Notes: generated by a model not told the origin, from the sequence alone. Shown: positions 39,083 through 49,653, numbered from the stretch's first letter. The stretch is 64,000 bases of DNA from Chimaeribacter arupi (GCF_002858805.1 NZ_PJZI01000003.1:1-64000), one strand, 5' to 3'. A program made the numbers and translations.

Positions 39083-39916
39083 ATGCGCCTGCTGCTGCTG
39101 TTGCCGGTGCTGCTGCTCAGCGCCTGCCAGCAACCGGTGCCGCCCGGCATGGCTGCCAGCGGCAACCTGTTGCTGGAGCGCTCCGCCCCGGCGCGCGGTG
39201 TGGACCAGCGCATCCGCTTTCTGGTTATCCACTACACCGCCGGGGATTTTCCCACCGCACTGGCGACCCTCACCGAGGAGCACGTCAGCGCCCATTACCT
39301 GATCCCGGCCGCGCCGCCGCAGCGGGGCGGTAAGCCGGTGGTGTGGCAACTGGTGCCGGAGCAGGCGCGCGCCTGGCACGCCGGGGCCAGCGGCTGGCGC
39401 GATCGCACCAACCTCAATGACACCTCGGTGGGCATTGAACTGGAAAACCCCGGCTTCCGGCGCACACTGCTGGGCCGCCGCTGGTACCCGTTCCCGCCTG
39501 CGCAAATCGCGGCCCTGACGGAGCTGGCCGGGCAGATTGTAAAGCGCTACCAGATTGCCCCGCAGAATGTGGTCGGCCATGCGGATATCGCACCGCAGCG
39601 TAAGCAGGATCCCGGCCCCTGCTTCCCGTGGCAGGCGCTGGCGGCGGCGGGCATCGGCGCGTGGCCCGACCCGGCGCGGGTCAGTGGCTATTTACAGGGG
39701 CGGCCGCCGGGGGAACCGGTGGCGCAGGCGCGGTTGCTGGCCTTGCTGGCGGCATACGGTTACCCGGTGACGGAAAGCATGGATGATGCGGCGCAGCGGC
39801 AGGTGATCGCTGCGTTTCAGATGCATTTCCGCCCGGCAGACTACCGTGGCCTGCCGGATGCGGAGAGTGAGGCGATTGCCAGGGCCTTGCTGGCGCAATA
39901 CCCGCCAGGCCGCTGA
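39083..39916 (+). CDS. amiD: N-acetylmuramoyl-L-alanine amidase AmiD
   Basis: AmiD is an outer-membrane lipoprotein that cleaves the amide between MurNAc and the peptide, also on anhydro-muropeptides. The 277-residue form starts at ATG 39083; a GTG at 39077 that overlaps the ybjQ stop would add two residues. The lipobox is LLSAC. The amidase-2 domain shows the zinc ligands in LVIHYTAG and VVGHADIAPQRKQDPGP, and the C-terminal part is a peptidoglycan-binding-like domain with RQVIAAFQMHFRPADYRG. It is probably co-transcribed with ybjQ and ends 15 bases from the convergent ybjS. Confidence 0.94.
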   Translation: MRLLLLLPVLLLSACQQPVPPGMAASGNLLLERSAPARGVDQRIRFLVIHYTAGDFPTALATLTEEHVSAHYLIPAAPPQRGGKPVVWQLVPEQARAWHAGASGWRDRTNLNDTSVGIELENPGFRRTLLGRRWYPFPPAQIAALTELAGQIVKRYQIAPQNVVGHADIAPQRKQDPGPCFPWQALAAAGIGAWPDPARVSGYLQGRPPGEPVAQARLLALLAAYGYPVTESMDDAAQRQVIAAFQMHFRPADYRGLPDAESEAIARALLAQYPPGR

Positions 39917-39931
39917 CCCGGCCGGGCGGCA

Positions 39932-40954
39932 CTATTTGCCGGAGGCCGGCAGGCCGCGAAGTTTGCCGTGTTCGCGCAGCCAGTTGGCGGTGCGCAAAAT
40001 ACCCTCGTCCAGTGACACCCGCGGCCGGTAGCCCAGCTCCTCCTGTGCGCGGCGGGTGTCCAGCGTCAGGTCAAAGTTGAGTTTGGCGACGCTGTAGTGG
40101 GTCAGCGCCGGTTCTTTATGGTTACCGGCGCTCAGCCGCTCCATGCCGCGCGCCATCACATCCAGCAGAGTGTAGGGCACTGAGCGGATTTTGCACGGCA
40201 TATCCAGGCACGCCATCAGGTGCTGCACAATGGTGCGCAGCGGGCGCGGTTGCTGGTTGGTGATGTTATACGCCCGGCCGGACGGGGTGTTGCTGTTCTC
40301 CGTCGCCAGCCACATCGCCTGCACCACGTTCTCCACATACGTCATATCCACCAGCGCATCGCCGCCGCGCGGCAACAGCAATGAACCGTGGCGGATCATC
40401 TGCAACAGGCGCGGCAGCAGTACGTTGTCATGCGCGCCGAACATGCCCTGTGGCCGCAGGATGGTGAAATGGGTCTGGGGGTTGGCCTGCGCCAGATGCT
40501 GAATCACCTCCTCGGCGGCCGCTTTGCTGCGGGCAAACGCATTGGCAAAGCGCTGCGGGCGAAAATCTTCCCGGATGTCGCGGTGGTGATGGAAATCGAA
40601 ATAGATCGCCGGTGACGAGATATGAACGAAGTTGCGTACGCCATAGGCCGCCGCCCATTCGCCGAGACGGCGGGTGGCCCGCACGTTGGCCAGCTCAAAC
40701 GCCTCCTCCGCACCCCACGGGGCGGAAAAGCCGGAACAGTGCCATAAGGTGTCTACTTCGGTCAGCATTGCCCGCGCCTGGGATGACACCAGGTTGTTCA
40801 TGTCTGCCGGAATAAACTGCGCGCCGCGTTTTGCCAGCAGTGCGCCAATCGCCGCATGGCTGCCGGCCGCCCGCACCGGGATCCTCTGTTGCAGGAGGAA
40901 ATCCACGGCATTTCTGCCCAAACCGCTGGTTGCCCCGGTTACCAAAAACGTCAT
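39932..40954 (-). CDS. ybjS: NAD-dependent epimerase/dehydratase-like protein YbjS
   Basis: This 340-residue extended short-chain dehydrogenase has the nucleotide motif [13 protein letters not shown] at the N-terminus. The usual catalytic Tyr-x-x-x-Lys appears changed: the region reads [10 protein letters not shown], so the lysine is present but tyrosine is replaced by phenylalanine in this copy. The substrate is unknown. It matches E. coli YbjS in length and place, but the neighbour ybjT is missing between it and ltaE. Confidence 0.88.
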   Translation of the reverse strand: MTFLVTGATSGLGRNAVDFLLQQRIPVRAAGSHAAIGALLAKRGAQFIPADMNNLVSSQARAMLTEVDTLWHCSGFSAPWGAEEAFELANVRATRRLGEWAAAYGVRNFVHISSPAIYFDFHHHRDIREDFRPQRFANAFARSKAAAEEVIQHLAQANPQTHFTILRPQGMFGAHDNVLLPRLLQMIRHGSLLLPRGGDALVDMTYVENVVQAMWLATENSNTPSGRAYNITNQQPRPLRTIVQHLMACLDMPCKIRSVPYTLLDVMARGMERLSAGNHKEPALTHYSVAKLNFDLTLDTRRAQEELGYRPRVSLDEGILRTANWLREHGKLRGLPASGK

Positions 40955-41211
40955 AAATACTTATCCCACCAAACCCGTGATGCGCAGGAGGCCTGTCCCC
41001 ATAGCAAAGAGGGTGCCATTCTTTCTGGAAAATGTGCGGCAGGCAATCCCAATAGCGGAACGCCGTGATGAAAGGCGCGCAACCGGCTGAAAAATAAGCC
41101 GCGCTGCCCGGTTTATAGGGAGGAATTGCGCGTCCTGGGGAAAACCGCGTGCCGCCCGCCACACGGGGAGTCCCTGCCTGTCAGGGGGGTGAGTATAGCA
41201 AAGGGCAGAAA

Positions 41212-41232
41212 AGCCGCCGCAGGGCGGCGGCT
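41212..41232 (-). terminator. Terminator of ltaE
   Basis: AGCCGCCGC (41212-41220) and GCGGCGGCT (41224-41232) form a 9-bp stem with loop AGG; TTTCTGC follows on the minus strand. Confidence 0.8.
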
Positions 41233-41237
41233 CAGGG

Positions 41238-42257
41238 TCAGGCGTGTTCCGCCAGGAAGGCTTTCCACAGGTTGACCACCTGCCCAAGCTGGTCGCGCGT
41301 GACATCCAGATGGGTGATCAGCCGCGTTACCGGCCCGGCATTGAGCAGCACGCCGCGCTCACGCATCCACGGGCCGAGGGCGGCGGCGCGGGTGTCGCTG
41401 AGGCGCACGAACAGGATGTTGGTCTGCGCGCCGGGTGCCACAATCTCCACGTCGAGCGCGCGCAGTTGCTGCTCGAGCCAGCAGGCGTTGTCGTGGTCTT
41501 CCTGCATCCGCGCCACATGGTGTTCCATCGCGTAACTGCCTGCCGCCGCCATGATGCCGATCTGGCGCATCCCGCCGCCGGTCATTTTGCGCCAGCGGCG
41601 GGCGCGGGCGATATACTCCGCCGGGCCGCATAACAGGGAGCCCATCGGCGTGCCCAGCCCTTTCGACAGGCAGAGGGTGAAGCTGTCGCAGTAGCGGGTG
41701 ATCGCCTCCAGGTCCACACCGAGCGCCACGGCGGCGTTCATGATGCGCGCGCCGTCAATGTGCAGCGCCAGCCCGCGCTCCCGCGTCAGTTGCCAGGCCT
41801 GTTGCAGGTACGCCAGCGGCAGCACCTTGCCGTTATGGGTGTTTTCCAGGCTCAGCAGCCGGGTCGGCGCGAAGTGGATGTCATCCGGCTTGATCGCGGC
41901 GATCACCTTGTCGAGCGGCAGGGTGCCGTCCTCAGCGGCGTCGAGAGGCTGTGGCTGGATGCTGCCGAGCACCGCTGCGCCGCCCGCCTCATACAGGTAG
42001 TTGTGCGCCTTCTGGCCCACAATGTACTCCTCACCGCGCTGGCAGTGGCTGAGCAGCGCCACCAGGTTGGCCTGGGTGCCGGTCGGCAGGAACAGCGCCG
42101 CCGCTTTACCGGCGCGTTCAGCCACCTGCGCTTCCAGCGCGTTCACGGAGGGATCATCGCCATAAACGTCATCACCGACGTCAGCCTGGGCCATCACCTG
42201 CCGCATGGCGGCAGTCGGGCGGGTTACGGTATCGCTGCGCAGATCAATCACACTCAC
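41238..42257 (-). CDS. ltaE: Low-specificity L-threonine aldolase
   Basis: LtaE is a PLP enzyme that splits L-threonine and L-allo-threonine into glycine and acetaldehyde. The 339-residue protein has the PLP lysine K199 in TLCLSKGLGTPMGS, HIDGAR for the cofactor, and the N-terminal IDLRSDTVTRPT of the family. It is 143 bases downstream of poxB on the same strand; because poxB has its own terminator the two are probably separate or only weakly linked units. Confidence 0.96.
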   Translation of the reverse strand: MSVIDLRSDTVTRPTAAMRQVMAQADVGDDVYGDDPSVNALEAQVAERAGKAAALFLPTGTQANLVALLSHCQRGEEYIVGQKAHNYLYEAGGAAVLGSIQPQPLDAAEDGTLPLDKVIAAIKPDDIHFAPTRLLSLENTHNGKVLPLAYLQQAWQLTRERGLALHIDGARIMNAAVALGVDLEAITRYCDSFTLCLSKGLGTPMGSLLCGPAEYIARARRWRKMTGGGMRQIGIMAAAGSYAMEHHVARMQEDHDNACWLEQQLRALDVEIVAPGAQTNILFVRLSDTRAAALGPWMRERGVLLNAGPVTRLITHLDVTRDQLGQVVNLWKAFLAEHA

Positions 42258-42370
42258 TTTCCTTCTTCGGGGCGGTAAACGGACGCGCCCGGCTGCGTCG
42301 GCAACGGGCGTGGGGAAACCCCATCATAACCAGAATGGCGCGGCAGGCCAGATGAAAATCAGCGGGAAAA

Positions 42371-42393
42371 GGACAGGGCAGTGCGCCCTGTCC
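42371..42393 (-). terminator. Terminator of poxB
   Basis: GGACAGGGC (42371-42379) pairs with GCCCTGTCC (42385-42393); TTTTCCC follows on the minus strand. Confidence 0.8.
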
Positions 42394-42400
42394 GGCAGGA

Positions 42401-44122
42401 TCAGCGGATCAGGTTCTCTTTGGCCAGTTCCATCACCTCGTCGCCGCGGCCGTTGATGATGGCGCGCAACATGTAGAGGCTGAAGCCTTTGGCCTGTTCA
42501 AATTTGATGGACGGCGGCATCGCCAGTTCCTGCGTGGCGGTGACCACATCCAGCAGCACCGGGCCGGGGTGGGCCAGCGCCGCTTCAATCGCTGCGTCGA
42601 GCTGGGCAGCCTCAGTGACGCGGATGCCCTTGACGCCGCACGCCTGCGCAATGCCGGCGAAGTCCGGGTTCTCCAGCTCAGTGCCGTCGGTGAGGTAGCC
42701 GCCGGCCTTCATCTCCATCGCCACGAAGCCCAGTGAGCTGTTGTTGAACACCACCACTTTCACCGGCAATTTTTTCTGCGCCAGCGTCAGGAAATCCCCC
42801 ATCAGCATGGCGAACCCGCCGTCGCCGCACAGGGCGATCACCTGTTTGTCCGGGGCGGTGGCCTGCGCGCCGATCGCCTGCGGCATCGCGTTCGCCATCG
42901 AGCCGTGGTTGAAGGAGCCGAGCAGGCGGCGTTTGCCGTTCATTTCCAGGTAACGCGCTGCCCATACCGTCGGTGTGCCGACGTCACAGGTAAAGATGGC
43001 GTCTTCGGTGGCGTGTCGGCTGAGCTGCTGGGTCAGGTATTGCGGGTGAATCGGCTTGCCCGGCGTGGGCACTGCCAGTGCATCCAGATCCTTACGGGCG
43101 GTGCGGTAGTGCGCCAGCGCCTTGTCCAGGAAGCGGCGATCCTGTTTCACCGTGAGTTTCGGCAACAGCGCGGTGAGGGTGGTGTGGATGTCACCCATCA
43201 ACGCCAGATCGACACTGCAATGCGCGCCGATGCTGCCGGGGTTGATATCAACCTGAATGATGGTCGCGTCGGTCGGGTAGAAGGCGCGGTAGGGGAACTG
43301 GGTGCCGAGCAGCACCACGGTGTCGGCGTTCATTAACGCCTGATAGCCGGACGAGAAGCCGATAAGCCCGGTCATGCCGACGTCATAGGGGTTGTCCCAC
43401 TCCAGGTGCTCTTTGCCGCGCATCGCGTGCACAATCGGCGCTTTCAGCGTCTCTGCCAGTTGCACCACTTCATCATGCGCCCCGGCACAGCCGCTGCCGC
43501 ACATCAGGGTGATGTTTTTCGAGCGGTTCAGCACTTCCGCCAGCGTATCCAGCTCAGTAATGTTCGGCAGCATCAGCGGCACCTGCGGGGCGTTCCAGGC
43601 GATACGGGCCTCTTCCGGGGCCGGTTTCAGCGCCACGTCGCCCGGCAACACAATGACCGATACGCCGCGGTTGAGGATCGCCTTGCGCATCGCAATCTCC
43701 AGCACCTGCGGCAACTGTTCCGGGTTGGTCACCAGCTCACAATAGTGGCTGCATTCGCGGAACAGCTCCGTCGGGTGGGTTTCCTGAAAATAGCCGCTGC
43801 CGATTTCGCTGGAAGGAATATGCGCGGCAATCGCCAGCACCGGCGCGTGGCTGCGGTGGCAGTCATACAACCCGTTGATCAGGTGCAGGTTGCCCGGCCC
43901 GCATGACCCGGCGCACACCGCCAGTTCGCCGGTGAGCTGTGCTTCTGCCCCGGCCGCGAAAGCCGCGACCTCTTCATGGCGGGTGCCCATCCACTCGATG
44001 GTGTCCATGCGGTTCAGGCTGTCGTTCAGCCCGTTCAGGGAGTCGCCGGTGACGCCCCAGATACGTTTCACGCCCGCTTTTTCCAGTGTCTTTGCCAGTA
44101 AACCGGCCACAGTCTGTTTCAT
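42401..44122 (-). CDS. poxB: Pyruvate dehydrogenase (ubiquinone), pyruvate oxidase PoxB
   Basis: PoxB oxidises pyruvate to acetate and CO2 and passes electrons to ubiquinone, mainly in stationary phase. With ATG 44122 it has 573 residues, one more than E. coli. It shows the ThDP-enzyme layout: Pyr domain with the catalytic glutamate in [14 protein letters not shown], central FAD domain, and PP domain with [13 protein letters not shown] and [13 protein letters not shown]. The C-terminal helix is the lipid-activated membrane anchor. A sigma-S-like -10 element is at 44202-44208. Confidence 0.96.
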   Translation of the reverse strand: MKQTVAGLLAKTLEKAGVKRIWGVTGDSLNGLNDSLNRMDTIEWMGTRHEEVAAFAAGAEAQLTGELAVCAGSCGPGNLHLINGLYDCHRSHAPVLAIAAHIPSSEIGSGYFQETHPTELFRECSHYCELVTNPEQLPQVLEIAMRKAILNRGVSVIVLPGDVALKPAPEEARIAWNAPQVPLMLPNITELDTLAEVLNRSKNITLMCGSGCAGAHDEVVQLAETLKAPIVHAMRGKEHLEWDNPYDVGMTGLIGFSSGYQALMNADTVVLLGTQFPYRAFYPTDATIIQVDINPGSIGAHCSVDLALMGDIHTTLTALLPKLTVKQDRRFLDKALAHYRTARKDLDALAVPTPGKPIHPQYLTQQLSRHATEDAIFTCDVGTPTVWAARYLEMNGKRRLLGSFNHGSMANAMPQAIGAQATAPDKQVIALCGDGGFAMLMGDFLTLAQKKLPVKVVVFNNSSLGFVAMEMKAGGYLTDGTELENPDFAGIAQACGVKGIRVTEAAQLDAAIEAALAHPGPVLLDVVTATQELAMPPSIKFEQAKGFSLYMLRAIINGRGDEVMELAKENLIR

Positions 44123-44446
44123 CGCTTTCCCCCAATGTCCAAGTTGCTGATGGCGTGGATCTGCCAAATGAGATCCCTTTCACATTTTTTCTGCACAGCT
44201 AAGCATAGACGATGGGCGTGCGGCAGGCGGGTGCCTGCTGCAAAAGCGGAAAAAGGCGGAGCACCAGAACAATTAACACGCCTGGGCAGATAAACGGTCA
44301 GGATTAACGCAAGGCTGCAACACGCGGCCCACTGTTCACGGGTGGGTAAAATGACCGTCTTTGCTGCATCTCTTGCGCTATCCGCTTGACCCTGCGCTGC
44401 TTTTTTGGTCATGCTCAGGCACAGGAAAAACGCGGGAGGCGTACCC
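44123..44446. other. Divergent region poxB/ybjD
   Basis: These 324 bases hold the poxB promoter and the ybjD start region (GGGAGG at 44434-44439). In E. coli the genes hcr, hcp, lysO and aqpZ lie between these two; none is present. No other signal is clear. Confidence 0.55.
44202..44208 (-). promoter_or_regulatory. Sigma-S-type -10 element of poxB
   Basis: On the minus strand CTATGCT matches the sigma-S -10 CTATACT at six of seven bases. Transcription would start near 44195, leaving a leader of about 73 bases. E. coli poxB is known to depend on RpoS. Confidence 0.55.
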
Positions 44447-46144
44447 ATGATTCTGGAGCAGATTGAGATTACCGGGTTTCGCGGCATTAACCGGCTGTCG
44501 TTACCGTTATCAGGCGGCACACTGCCGGGCAGCACGCTGCTGATTGGTGAAAATGCCTGGGGCAAGTCGAGCCTGTTGGATGCGCTGACGCTGTTGCTGT
44601 CACCGGAGCCGCAGCTCTATCACTTTACCGCCGGGGATTTCCATTTTCCTGCCGGGGAACAGGAGGCGCGCGAACGCCGGTTGCAGGTGCTGTTGCGCTT
44701 TGCGGAAACGGCACCGGGCCAGCTGCGGCAGCCGCGTTACCGGGCGCTGGCCGCCGCGGCGGTGCCGGGTGCCGGCGGCTGCCGCCGCCTTTATTACCAG
44801 CTGGAAGGCGAGCTGGCAGATGACGGCACCGTGCTGACCTGGCGGCGTTTTCTGGATCCGCAGGGTGAGCCGCTGTCGCTGCCGGACATCGACACGCTGG
44901 CCCTGACGCTGGCACATTTGCACCCGGTGTTGCGCCTGCGCGATGCGCGCTTTCTCGGCCGGTTACGCGGCAAAGCCCTGCTGCCGGGGCCGGACAGCCC
45001 GCAGACAGAGACGCAACAGCAGGCCGCGGCCCGCCAGATCGGCGTATTGACGCGGCAACTGGGTCGCAGCCCGCATATGCTGAGCGATCAGGCGCTTGAG
45101 CAGGGCGTGACGGCGATGCGGCAATTGCTGGAGCACTATTTTGCCGAGCAGCACCGCGCAGCCGGCCCGGTGGCGACACGCGGCAGCGTGCGGCAACCGG
45201 AGCCAAAACAGGCCTGGCACTCGCTCGATGCCCTGAACCGGGTAGTCGGCGCGCCGGAAGGCCGCAGCACGCGCCTGATCCTGCTCGGCATCTTCTCGAC
45301 TTTATTACAGGCGCGCGGGGCGGTGCGGCTGGCACCGGGCGCACGGCCGCTGCTGCTGATCGAAGACCCGGAAACCCGGCTGCACCCGATCATGCTGTCA
45401 GTGGCCTGGCAACTGCTGAACCAGTTGCCGCTGCAACGGCTGACCACCACCAATTCCGGTGAACTGATCTCGCTGACGCCGATGGAGGAGGTGACCCGGC
45501 TGGTGCGCGAGCCGGGGCGCGTCGCCGCCTATCGCCTGGGGCCAGAGGGCCTCAACCCGGCAGACAGCCGCAAGCTTGCGTTCCATATCCGCACTAACCG
45601 GCCCTCGGCGCTGTTTGCCCGCTGCTGGCTGCTGGTGGAAGGGGAAACGGAGGTCTGGATCCTGAGCCAGCTGGCGCGCCAGTGCGGGTGCCATTTTGAG
45701 GCAGAAGGGATCAAGGTGATCGAATTCGCCCAATGCGGCCTGCGCCCGCTGCTGAAGTTTGCCCGGCAGATGGGCATTGAGTGGTACGCGATGGTGGACG
45801 GTGACGAGGCCGGGAAAAAGTATGCGGCGACCGCCCGTGACATGGCCGGGCGCGCCGGGGAGAGTGAGCACCACCGGCTCACGGCATTACCGGCCGCGGA
45901 CATGGAGCATTTCCTCTATCACCACGGGTTCGCTGACGTCTACCACCGGGTGGCCGGGTTGCCGGACAAGGTGCCGATGCCCGCCCGGCGTATTATCCAT
46001 AAGGCCATCCAGCGCAGTTCCAAACCTGACCTGGCGATTGAAGTGGCGCTGGCGGCCGGCCAGCGCGGGCCGGAAGCGATGCCGCCATTGTTACGGCAGA
46101 TGTTTGACCGCGTGGTGCGGCTGGCGCGCGGCCATGCGGATTAA
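44447..46144 (+). CDS. ybjD: OLD-family ATP-dependent nuclease-like protein YbjD
   Basis: This 565-residue protein joins an SMC/ABC-like ATPase to a TOPRIM nuclease domain. Walker A is GENAWGKSS near residue 27, a signature-like and Walker B region is LLLIEDPETRLHP, and the TOPRIM acidic residues are in LVEGETEVWI and MVDGDEAGKKY. It matches E. coli YbjD over its whole length. OLD relatives act in phage exclusion or DNA repair, but the role of YbjD is not established. The start at 44447 has GGGAGG eight bases before. It stands alone, divergent from poxB. Confidence 0.93.
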   Translation: MILEQIEITGFRGINRLSLPLSGGTLPGSTLLIGENAWGKSSLLDALTLLLSPEPQLYHFTAGDFHFPAGEQEARERRLQVLLRFAETAPGQLRQPRYRALAAAAVPGAGGCRRLYYQLEGELADDGTVLTWRRFLDPQGEPLSLPDIDTLALTLAHLHPVLRLRDARFLGRLRGKALLPGPDSPQTETQQQAAARQIGVLTRQLGRSPHMLSDQALEQGVTAMRQLLEHYFAEQHRAAGPVATRGSVRQPEPKQAWHSLDALNRVVGAPEGRSTRLILLGIFSTLLQARGAVRLAPGARPLLLIEDPETRLHPIMLSVAWQLLNQLPLQRLTTTNSGELISLTPMEEVTRLVREPGRVAAYRLGPEGLNPADSRKLAFHIRTNRPSALFARCWLLVEGETEVWILSQLARQCGCHFEAEGIKVIEFAQCGLRPLLKFARQMGIEWYAMVDGDEAGKKYAATARDMAGRAGESEHHRLTALPAADMEHFLYHHGFADVYHRVAGLPDKVPMPARRIIHKAIQRSSKPDLAIEVALAAGQRGPEAMPPLLRQMFDRVVRLARGHAD

Positions 46145-46260
46145 CCGCTCAGCAAACAAAGGGGTAATGAAACTGTGCGGGGCGCGTGAAATCTGTTAGC
46201 CAAACGGTAAGAAAAAGGTTAAGAATTGACCTTGAAAGTGCGGCAGGCAACCCCATTTAT

Positions 46261-46288
46261 AAAAATGCCAGTCGGGAGTGACTGGCAT
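46261..46288 (-). terminator. Terminator of cspD
   Basis: ATGCCAGTC (46265-46273) and GACTGGCAT (46280-46288) form a 9-bp stem; the A run 46261-46265 gives U on the minus strand. Confidence 0.88.
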
Positions 46289-46314
46289 GTGAAGGGCTCA
46301 ATCCTTGCGGGTGG

Positions 46315-46536
46315 TCAGGCAACGGCTTCGCTGACCTGCGGTATGATGAGGCTCGCATGGTTACCTTTCGGCCCCTGGTGGACATCGAAACTGACCTGTT
46401 GACCCGCCTTCAGCGTTCGATAACCCTCCATCTGGATGGTGGAATAATGGGCAAAGATATCTTCACCGCCATTTTGCGGGCAGATAAAACCAAAGCCCTT
46501 GGCATTATTGAACCACTTGACTGTACCCGTCTCCAT
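46315..46536 (-). CDS. cspD: Cold-shock-like protein CspD
   Basis: CspD is a stationary-phase member of the cold-shock family that inhibits DNA replication by binding single strands. The 73-residue OB fold has RNP1 KGFGFI and RNP2 DIFAHYS, and the C-terminal tail SLIIPQVSEAVA. It is divergent from clpS, the arrangement known in E. coli, so the name rests on both sequence and place. Confidence 0.95.
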   Translation of the reverse strand: METGTVKWFNNAKGFGFICPQNGGEDIFAHYSTIQMEGYRTLKAGQQVSFDVHQGPKGNHASLIIPQVSEAVA

Positions 46537-46892
46537 GCTTCTACATCCCTCGCGTGTTTATTCTGTAGGTAGGTGAGGTAAGATTTTTTGCGAGTGAAGG
46601 CTGATTGATTAAAACTCCATCAGCTCACGATTTTACACTCTAGAGGAATAGCCGGGCACGTCAAGGGAAGGGCTTTTGCTCTGGCTGACCAGTTGTTTAA
46701 AGTTTGAAGCAGGTAACGCTATTCGCTTTCCACGGCTAAAATTTATACGCGCCGCCCGGCAGACCGGAAGGCCATACAGGGCGGCAGCGGGCGTCCGGAG
46801 ATGGTAAAATAGGGGCTAAAGCGTGTACGCTGTAAGCAGAGCTCCCGCCATCGGGCGGGCATTCAGACCAGACAATTGATGACGGGCAAGCA
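46537..46892. other. Divergent region cspD/clpS
   Basis: The 356 bases contain an AT-rich part near cspD, a TAAAAT (46805-46810) that could be the clpS -10, and a GC hairpin CCCGCC-ATC-GGGCGG around 46846-46860 in the clpS leader. No coding sequence is convincing, and the macAB genes found near here in E. coli are absent. Confidence 0.5.
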
Positions 46893-47213
46893 ATGGGTAA
46901 TAATCAGGATTGGCTAAATTTTGAGCACTTAATCCAGGATCAGCAGTTGGATGCGGTAAAACCGCCATCTATGTATAAAGTTATACTTAACAACGACGAT
47001 TACACGCCCATGGAATTTGTGATTGACGTTCTTCAAAAGTTCTTTTCTTATGATATTGAACGTGCAACGCAACTGATGCTCACGGTGCACTATAAAGGAA
47101 AAGCCATTTGCGGCGTGTTTACCGCCGAAGTGGCTGAGACCAAGGTCGCGCACGTGAATCGCTACGCGAGGGAGAACGAGCATCCGTTGCTTTGTACGCT
47201 GGAAAAAGCCTGA
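46893..47213 (+). CDS. clpS: ATP-dependent Clp protease adaptor ClpS
   Basis: ClpS binds N-end-rule substrates (N-terminal Leu, Phe, Tyr, Trp) and hands them to ClpAP. The 106-residue protein has a flexible N-terminus and a core with the pocket residues in [20 protein letters not shown], and [19 protein letters not shown]. It is 26 bases upstream of clpA and forms an operon with it. Confidence 0.97.
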   Translation: MGNNQDWLNFEHLIQDQQLDAVKPPSMYKVILNNDDYTPMEFVIDVLQKFFSYDIERATQLMLTVHYKGKAICGVFTAEVAETKVAHVNRYARENEHPLLCTLEKA

Positions 47214-47239
47214 AAGGGCAATCTATTGGGGAGGTGCTT

Positions 47240-49516
47240 ATGCTCAATCAAGAACTGGAACTCAGTCTCAACATGGCTTTCGCCAGGGCGCGCGAGCACC
47301 GACATGAGTTTATGACCGTGGAGCACCTGTTGCTTGCGCTACTGAGCAACCCTGCGGCGCGGGAGGCCCTGGAGGCTTGCACAGTCGACCTGGTGGCGTT
47401 GCGTCAGGAGCTGGAAGCGTTCATCGAACAGACGACGCCAACCCTGCCCGCCAGCGAAGAGGAGCGCGACACGCAACCTACGCTCAGCTTCCAGCGCGTG
47501 CTGCAACGTGCCGTGTTTCATGTTCAGTCCTCCGGGCGGAACGAGGTGTCCGGCGCAAACGTCCTGGTCGCTATCTTCAGCGAACAGGAGTCGCAGGCAG
47601 CTTATCTGCTGCGCAAGCATGACGTAAGCCGCCTTGACGTGGTGAACTTCATTTCCCACGGCACGCGCAAAGACGAACCGGGCCAGGCTCCCAATGCGGA
47701 AAACCCGGTCAACGAAGAGCAGCCGGCAGGGGAAGACCGTATGGAAAACTTCACCACCAATTTGAACCAACTGGCGCGCGTCGGGGGCATTGACCCACTG
47801 ATCGGCCGCGACAAAGAACTCGAACGTGCTATCCAGGTATTGTGCCGCCGCCGTAAAAACAACCCGCTGCTGGTAGGGGAGTCCGGTGTCGGTAAAACGG
47901 CCATCGCGGAAGGGCTGGCGTGGCGGATTGTGCAGGGTGATGTGCCGGAAGTGATGGCGGATTGCACCCTCTATTCGCTGGACATCGGTTCGCTGCTGGC
48001 CGGCACCAAATACCGCGGTGATTTCGAGAAACGCTTCAAAGCCTTGCTGAAACAGCTGGAGCAGGACAAGAACAGCATCCTGTTTATCGATGAGATCCAC
48101 ACCATCATCGGGGCCGGTGCGGCCTCCGGCGGCCAGGTGGATGCGGCTAACCTGATCAAACCGCTGCTGTCGAGCGGCAAGATCCGTGTGATTGGCTCCA
48201 CCACCTATCAGGAATTCAGCAATATTTTCGAAAAAGACCGTGCGCTGGCGCGTCGTTTCCAGAAAATTGATATCACCGAGCCGTCAGTTGAAGAGACGGT
48301 GCAGATCATCAACGGGCTGAAAACCAAGTATGAAGCCCACCACGACGTGCGCTATACCGCGAAAGCGGTGCGGGCCGCCGTGGAGCTGTCCGTGAAATAC
48401 ATCAATGACCGCCACCTGCCGGACAAGGCGATTGACGTCATCGATGAAGCGGGCGCGCGCAGCCGGTTAATGCCGGTGAGCAAGCGCAAAAAGACCGTTA
48501 ACGTCGGTGATATCGAGTCTGTGGTGGCACGTATCGCCCGTATCCCGGAGAAAACCGTCTCCGCCAGTGACCGCGATGTGCTGCGCAATCTGGGCGATCG
48601 CCTGAAGATGCTGGTGTTCGGCCAGGATCCGGCCATCGGGGCGCTGACCGAAGCGATCAAGATGAGCCGCGCCGGGCTGGGCCAGGACCGCAAACCGGTA
48701 GGTTCTTTCCTGTTCGCCGGGCCGACCGGGGTCGGGAAAACCGAGGTCACGGTGCAGCTCGCCAAAGCGCTGGACATCGAATTGCTGCGCTTTGATATGT
48801 CCGAGTATATGGAGCGCCACACCGTCAGCCGGTTGATTGGTGCGCCTCCGGGCTATGTGGGCTTTGACCAGGGCGGCCTGTTGACCGACGCGGTGATCAA
48901 GCACCCGCATGCGGTGGTGTTACTGGATGAGATTGAAAAAGCACACCCGGACGTCTTCAACCTGCTGTTGCAGGTGATGGACAACGGGACGCTGACCGAT
49001 AACAACGGCCGCAAAGCGGACTTCCGCAACGTGATCCTGGTGATGACCACCAACGCCGGGGTGCGTGAGACCGAACGTAAGTCGATTGGCCTGATCCATC
49101 AGGACAACAGCACCGACGCGATGGAAGAGATCAAGAAGGTGTTTACGCCGGAATTCCGTAACCGTCTGGATAACATTATCTGGTTCAACCATCTCTCTAC
49201 CGAGGTTATCCAGCAGGTTGTCGATAAGTTTATCGTCGAACTGCAGGCGCAACTGGATGCCAAAGGCGTGTCGCTGGAAGTCAGTGACGAGGCCCGCGAT
49301 TGGCTGGCTGTGAAAGGCTATGACAAAGCGATGGGTGCCCGCCCGATGGCGCGTGTGATGCAGGAAAACCTGAAAAAACCGCTGGCGAACGAATTGCTGT
49401 TCGGCAGCCTGGTTGACGGCGGATCGGTGAAAGTCGAGCTGGATAAAGACGAAGACAAACTGACTTACGAATTCCTCAGCGCGCAAAAACGCAAAGAGGA
49501 AGGGGCGGTACACTGA
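47240..49516 (+). CDS. clpA: ATP-dependent Clp protease ATP-binding subunit ClpA
   Basis: ClpA is the AAA+ unfoldase of the ClpAP protease. With ATG 47240 it has 758 residues, the E. coli length; GGGGAGGTG precedes it. It shows the N-domain that binds ClpS (residues 1-145), NBD1 with Walker A GESGVGKT near 214, NBD2 with GPTGVGKT near 495, and the ClpP-docking loop containing IGLIHQD around residue 617. It ends in a terminator. E. coli has serW tRNA right after clpA; here it is missing. Confidence 0.97.
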   Translation: MLNQELELSLNMAFARAREHRHEFMTVEHLLLALLSNPAAREALEACTVDLVALRQELEAFIEQTTPTLPASEEERDTQPTLSFQRVLQRAVFHVQSSGRNEVSGANVLVAIFSEQESQAAYLLRKHDVSRLDVVNFISHGTRKDEPGQAPNAENPVNEEQPAGEDRMENFTTNLNQLARVGGIDPLIGRDKELERAIQVLCRRRKNNPLLVGESGVGKTAIAEGLAWRIVQGDVPEVMADCTLYSLDIGSLLAGTKYRGDFEKRFKALLKQLEQDKNSILFIDEIHTIIGAGAASGGQVDAANLIKPLLSSGKIRVIGSTTYQEFSNIFEKDRALARRFQKIDITEPSVEETVQIINGLKTKYEAHHDVRYTAKAVRAAVELSVKYINDRHLPDKAIDVIDEAGARSRLMPVSKRKKTVNVGDIESVVARIARIPEKTVSASDRDVLRNLGDRLKMLVFGQDPAIGALTEAIKMSRAGLGQDRKPVGSFLFAGPTGVGKTEVTVQLAKALDIELLRFDMSEYMERHTVSRLIGAPPGYVGFDQGGLLTDAVIKHPHAVVLLDEIEKAHPDVFNLLLQVMDNGTLTDNNGRKADFRNVILVMTTNAGVRETERKSIGLIHQDNSTDAMEEIKKVFTPEFRNRLDNIIWFNHLSTEVIQQVVDKFIVELQAQLDAKGVSLEVSDEARDWLAVKGYDKAMGARPMARVMQENLKKPLANELLFGSLVDGGSVKVELDKDEDKLTYEFLSAQKRKEEGAVH

Positions 49517-49570
49517 GTCAGCCTGCGATAACTGCGGTGGCCTGAAAACCGGGCCGCCGGAATGCAAAAA

Positions 49571-49598
49571 GAGCGATCATCAGATCGCTCTTTTTTTT
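49571..49598 (+). terminator. Terminator of clpSA
   Basis: GAGCGATC (49571-49578), loop ATCA, GATCGCTC (49583-49590) and eight T to 49598. Confidence 0.95.
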
Positions 49599-49653
49599 CA
49601 CCTGCCGATCGCCGTTACCGGGACATAAACCGCATATTGCATCCATAACAAAA

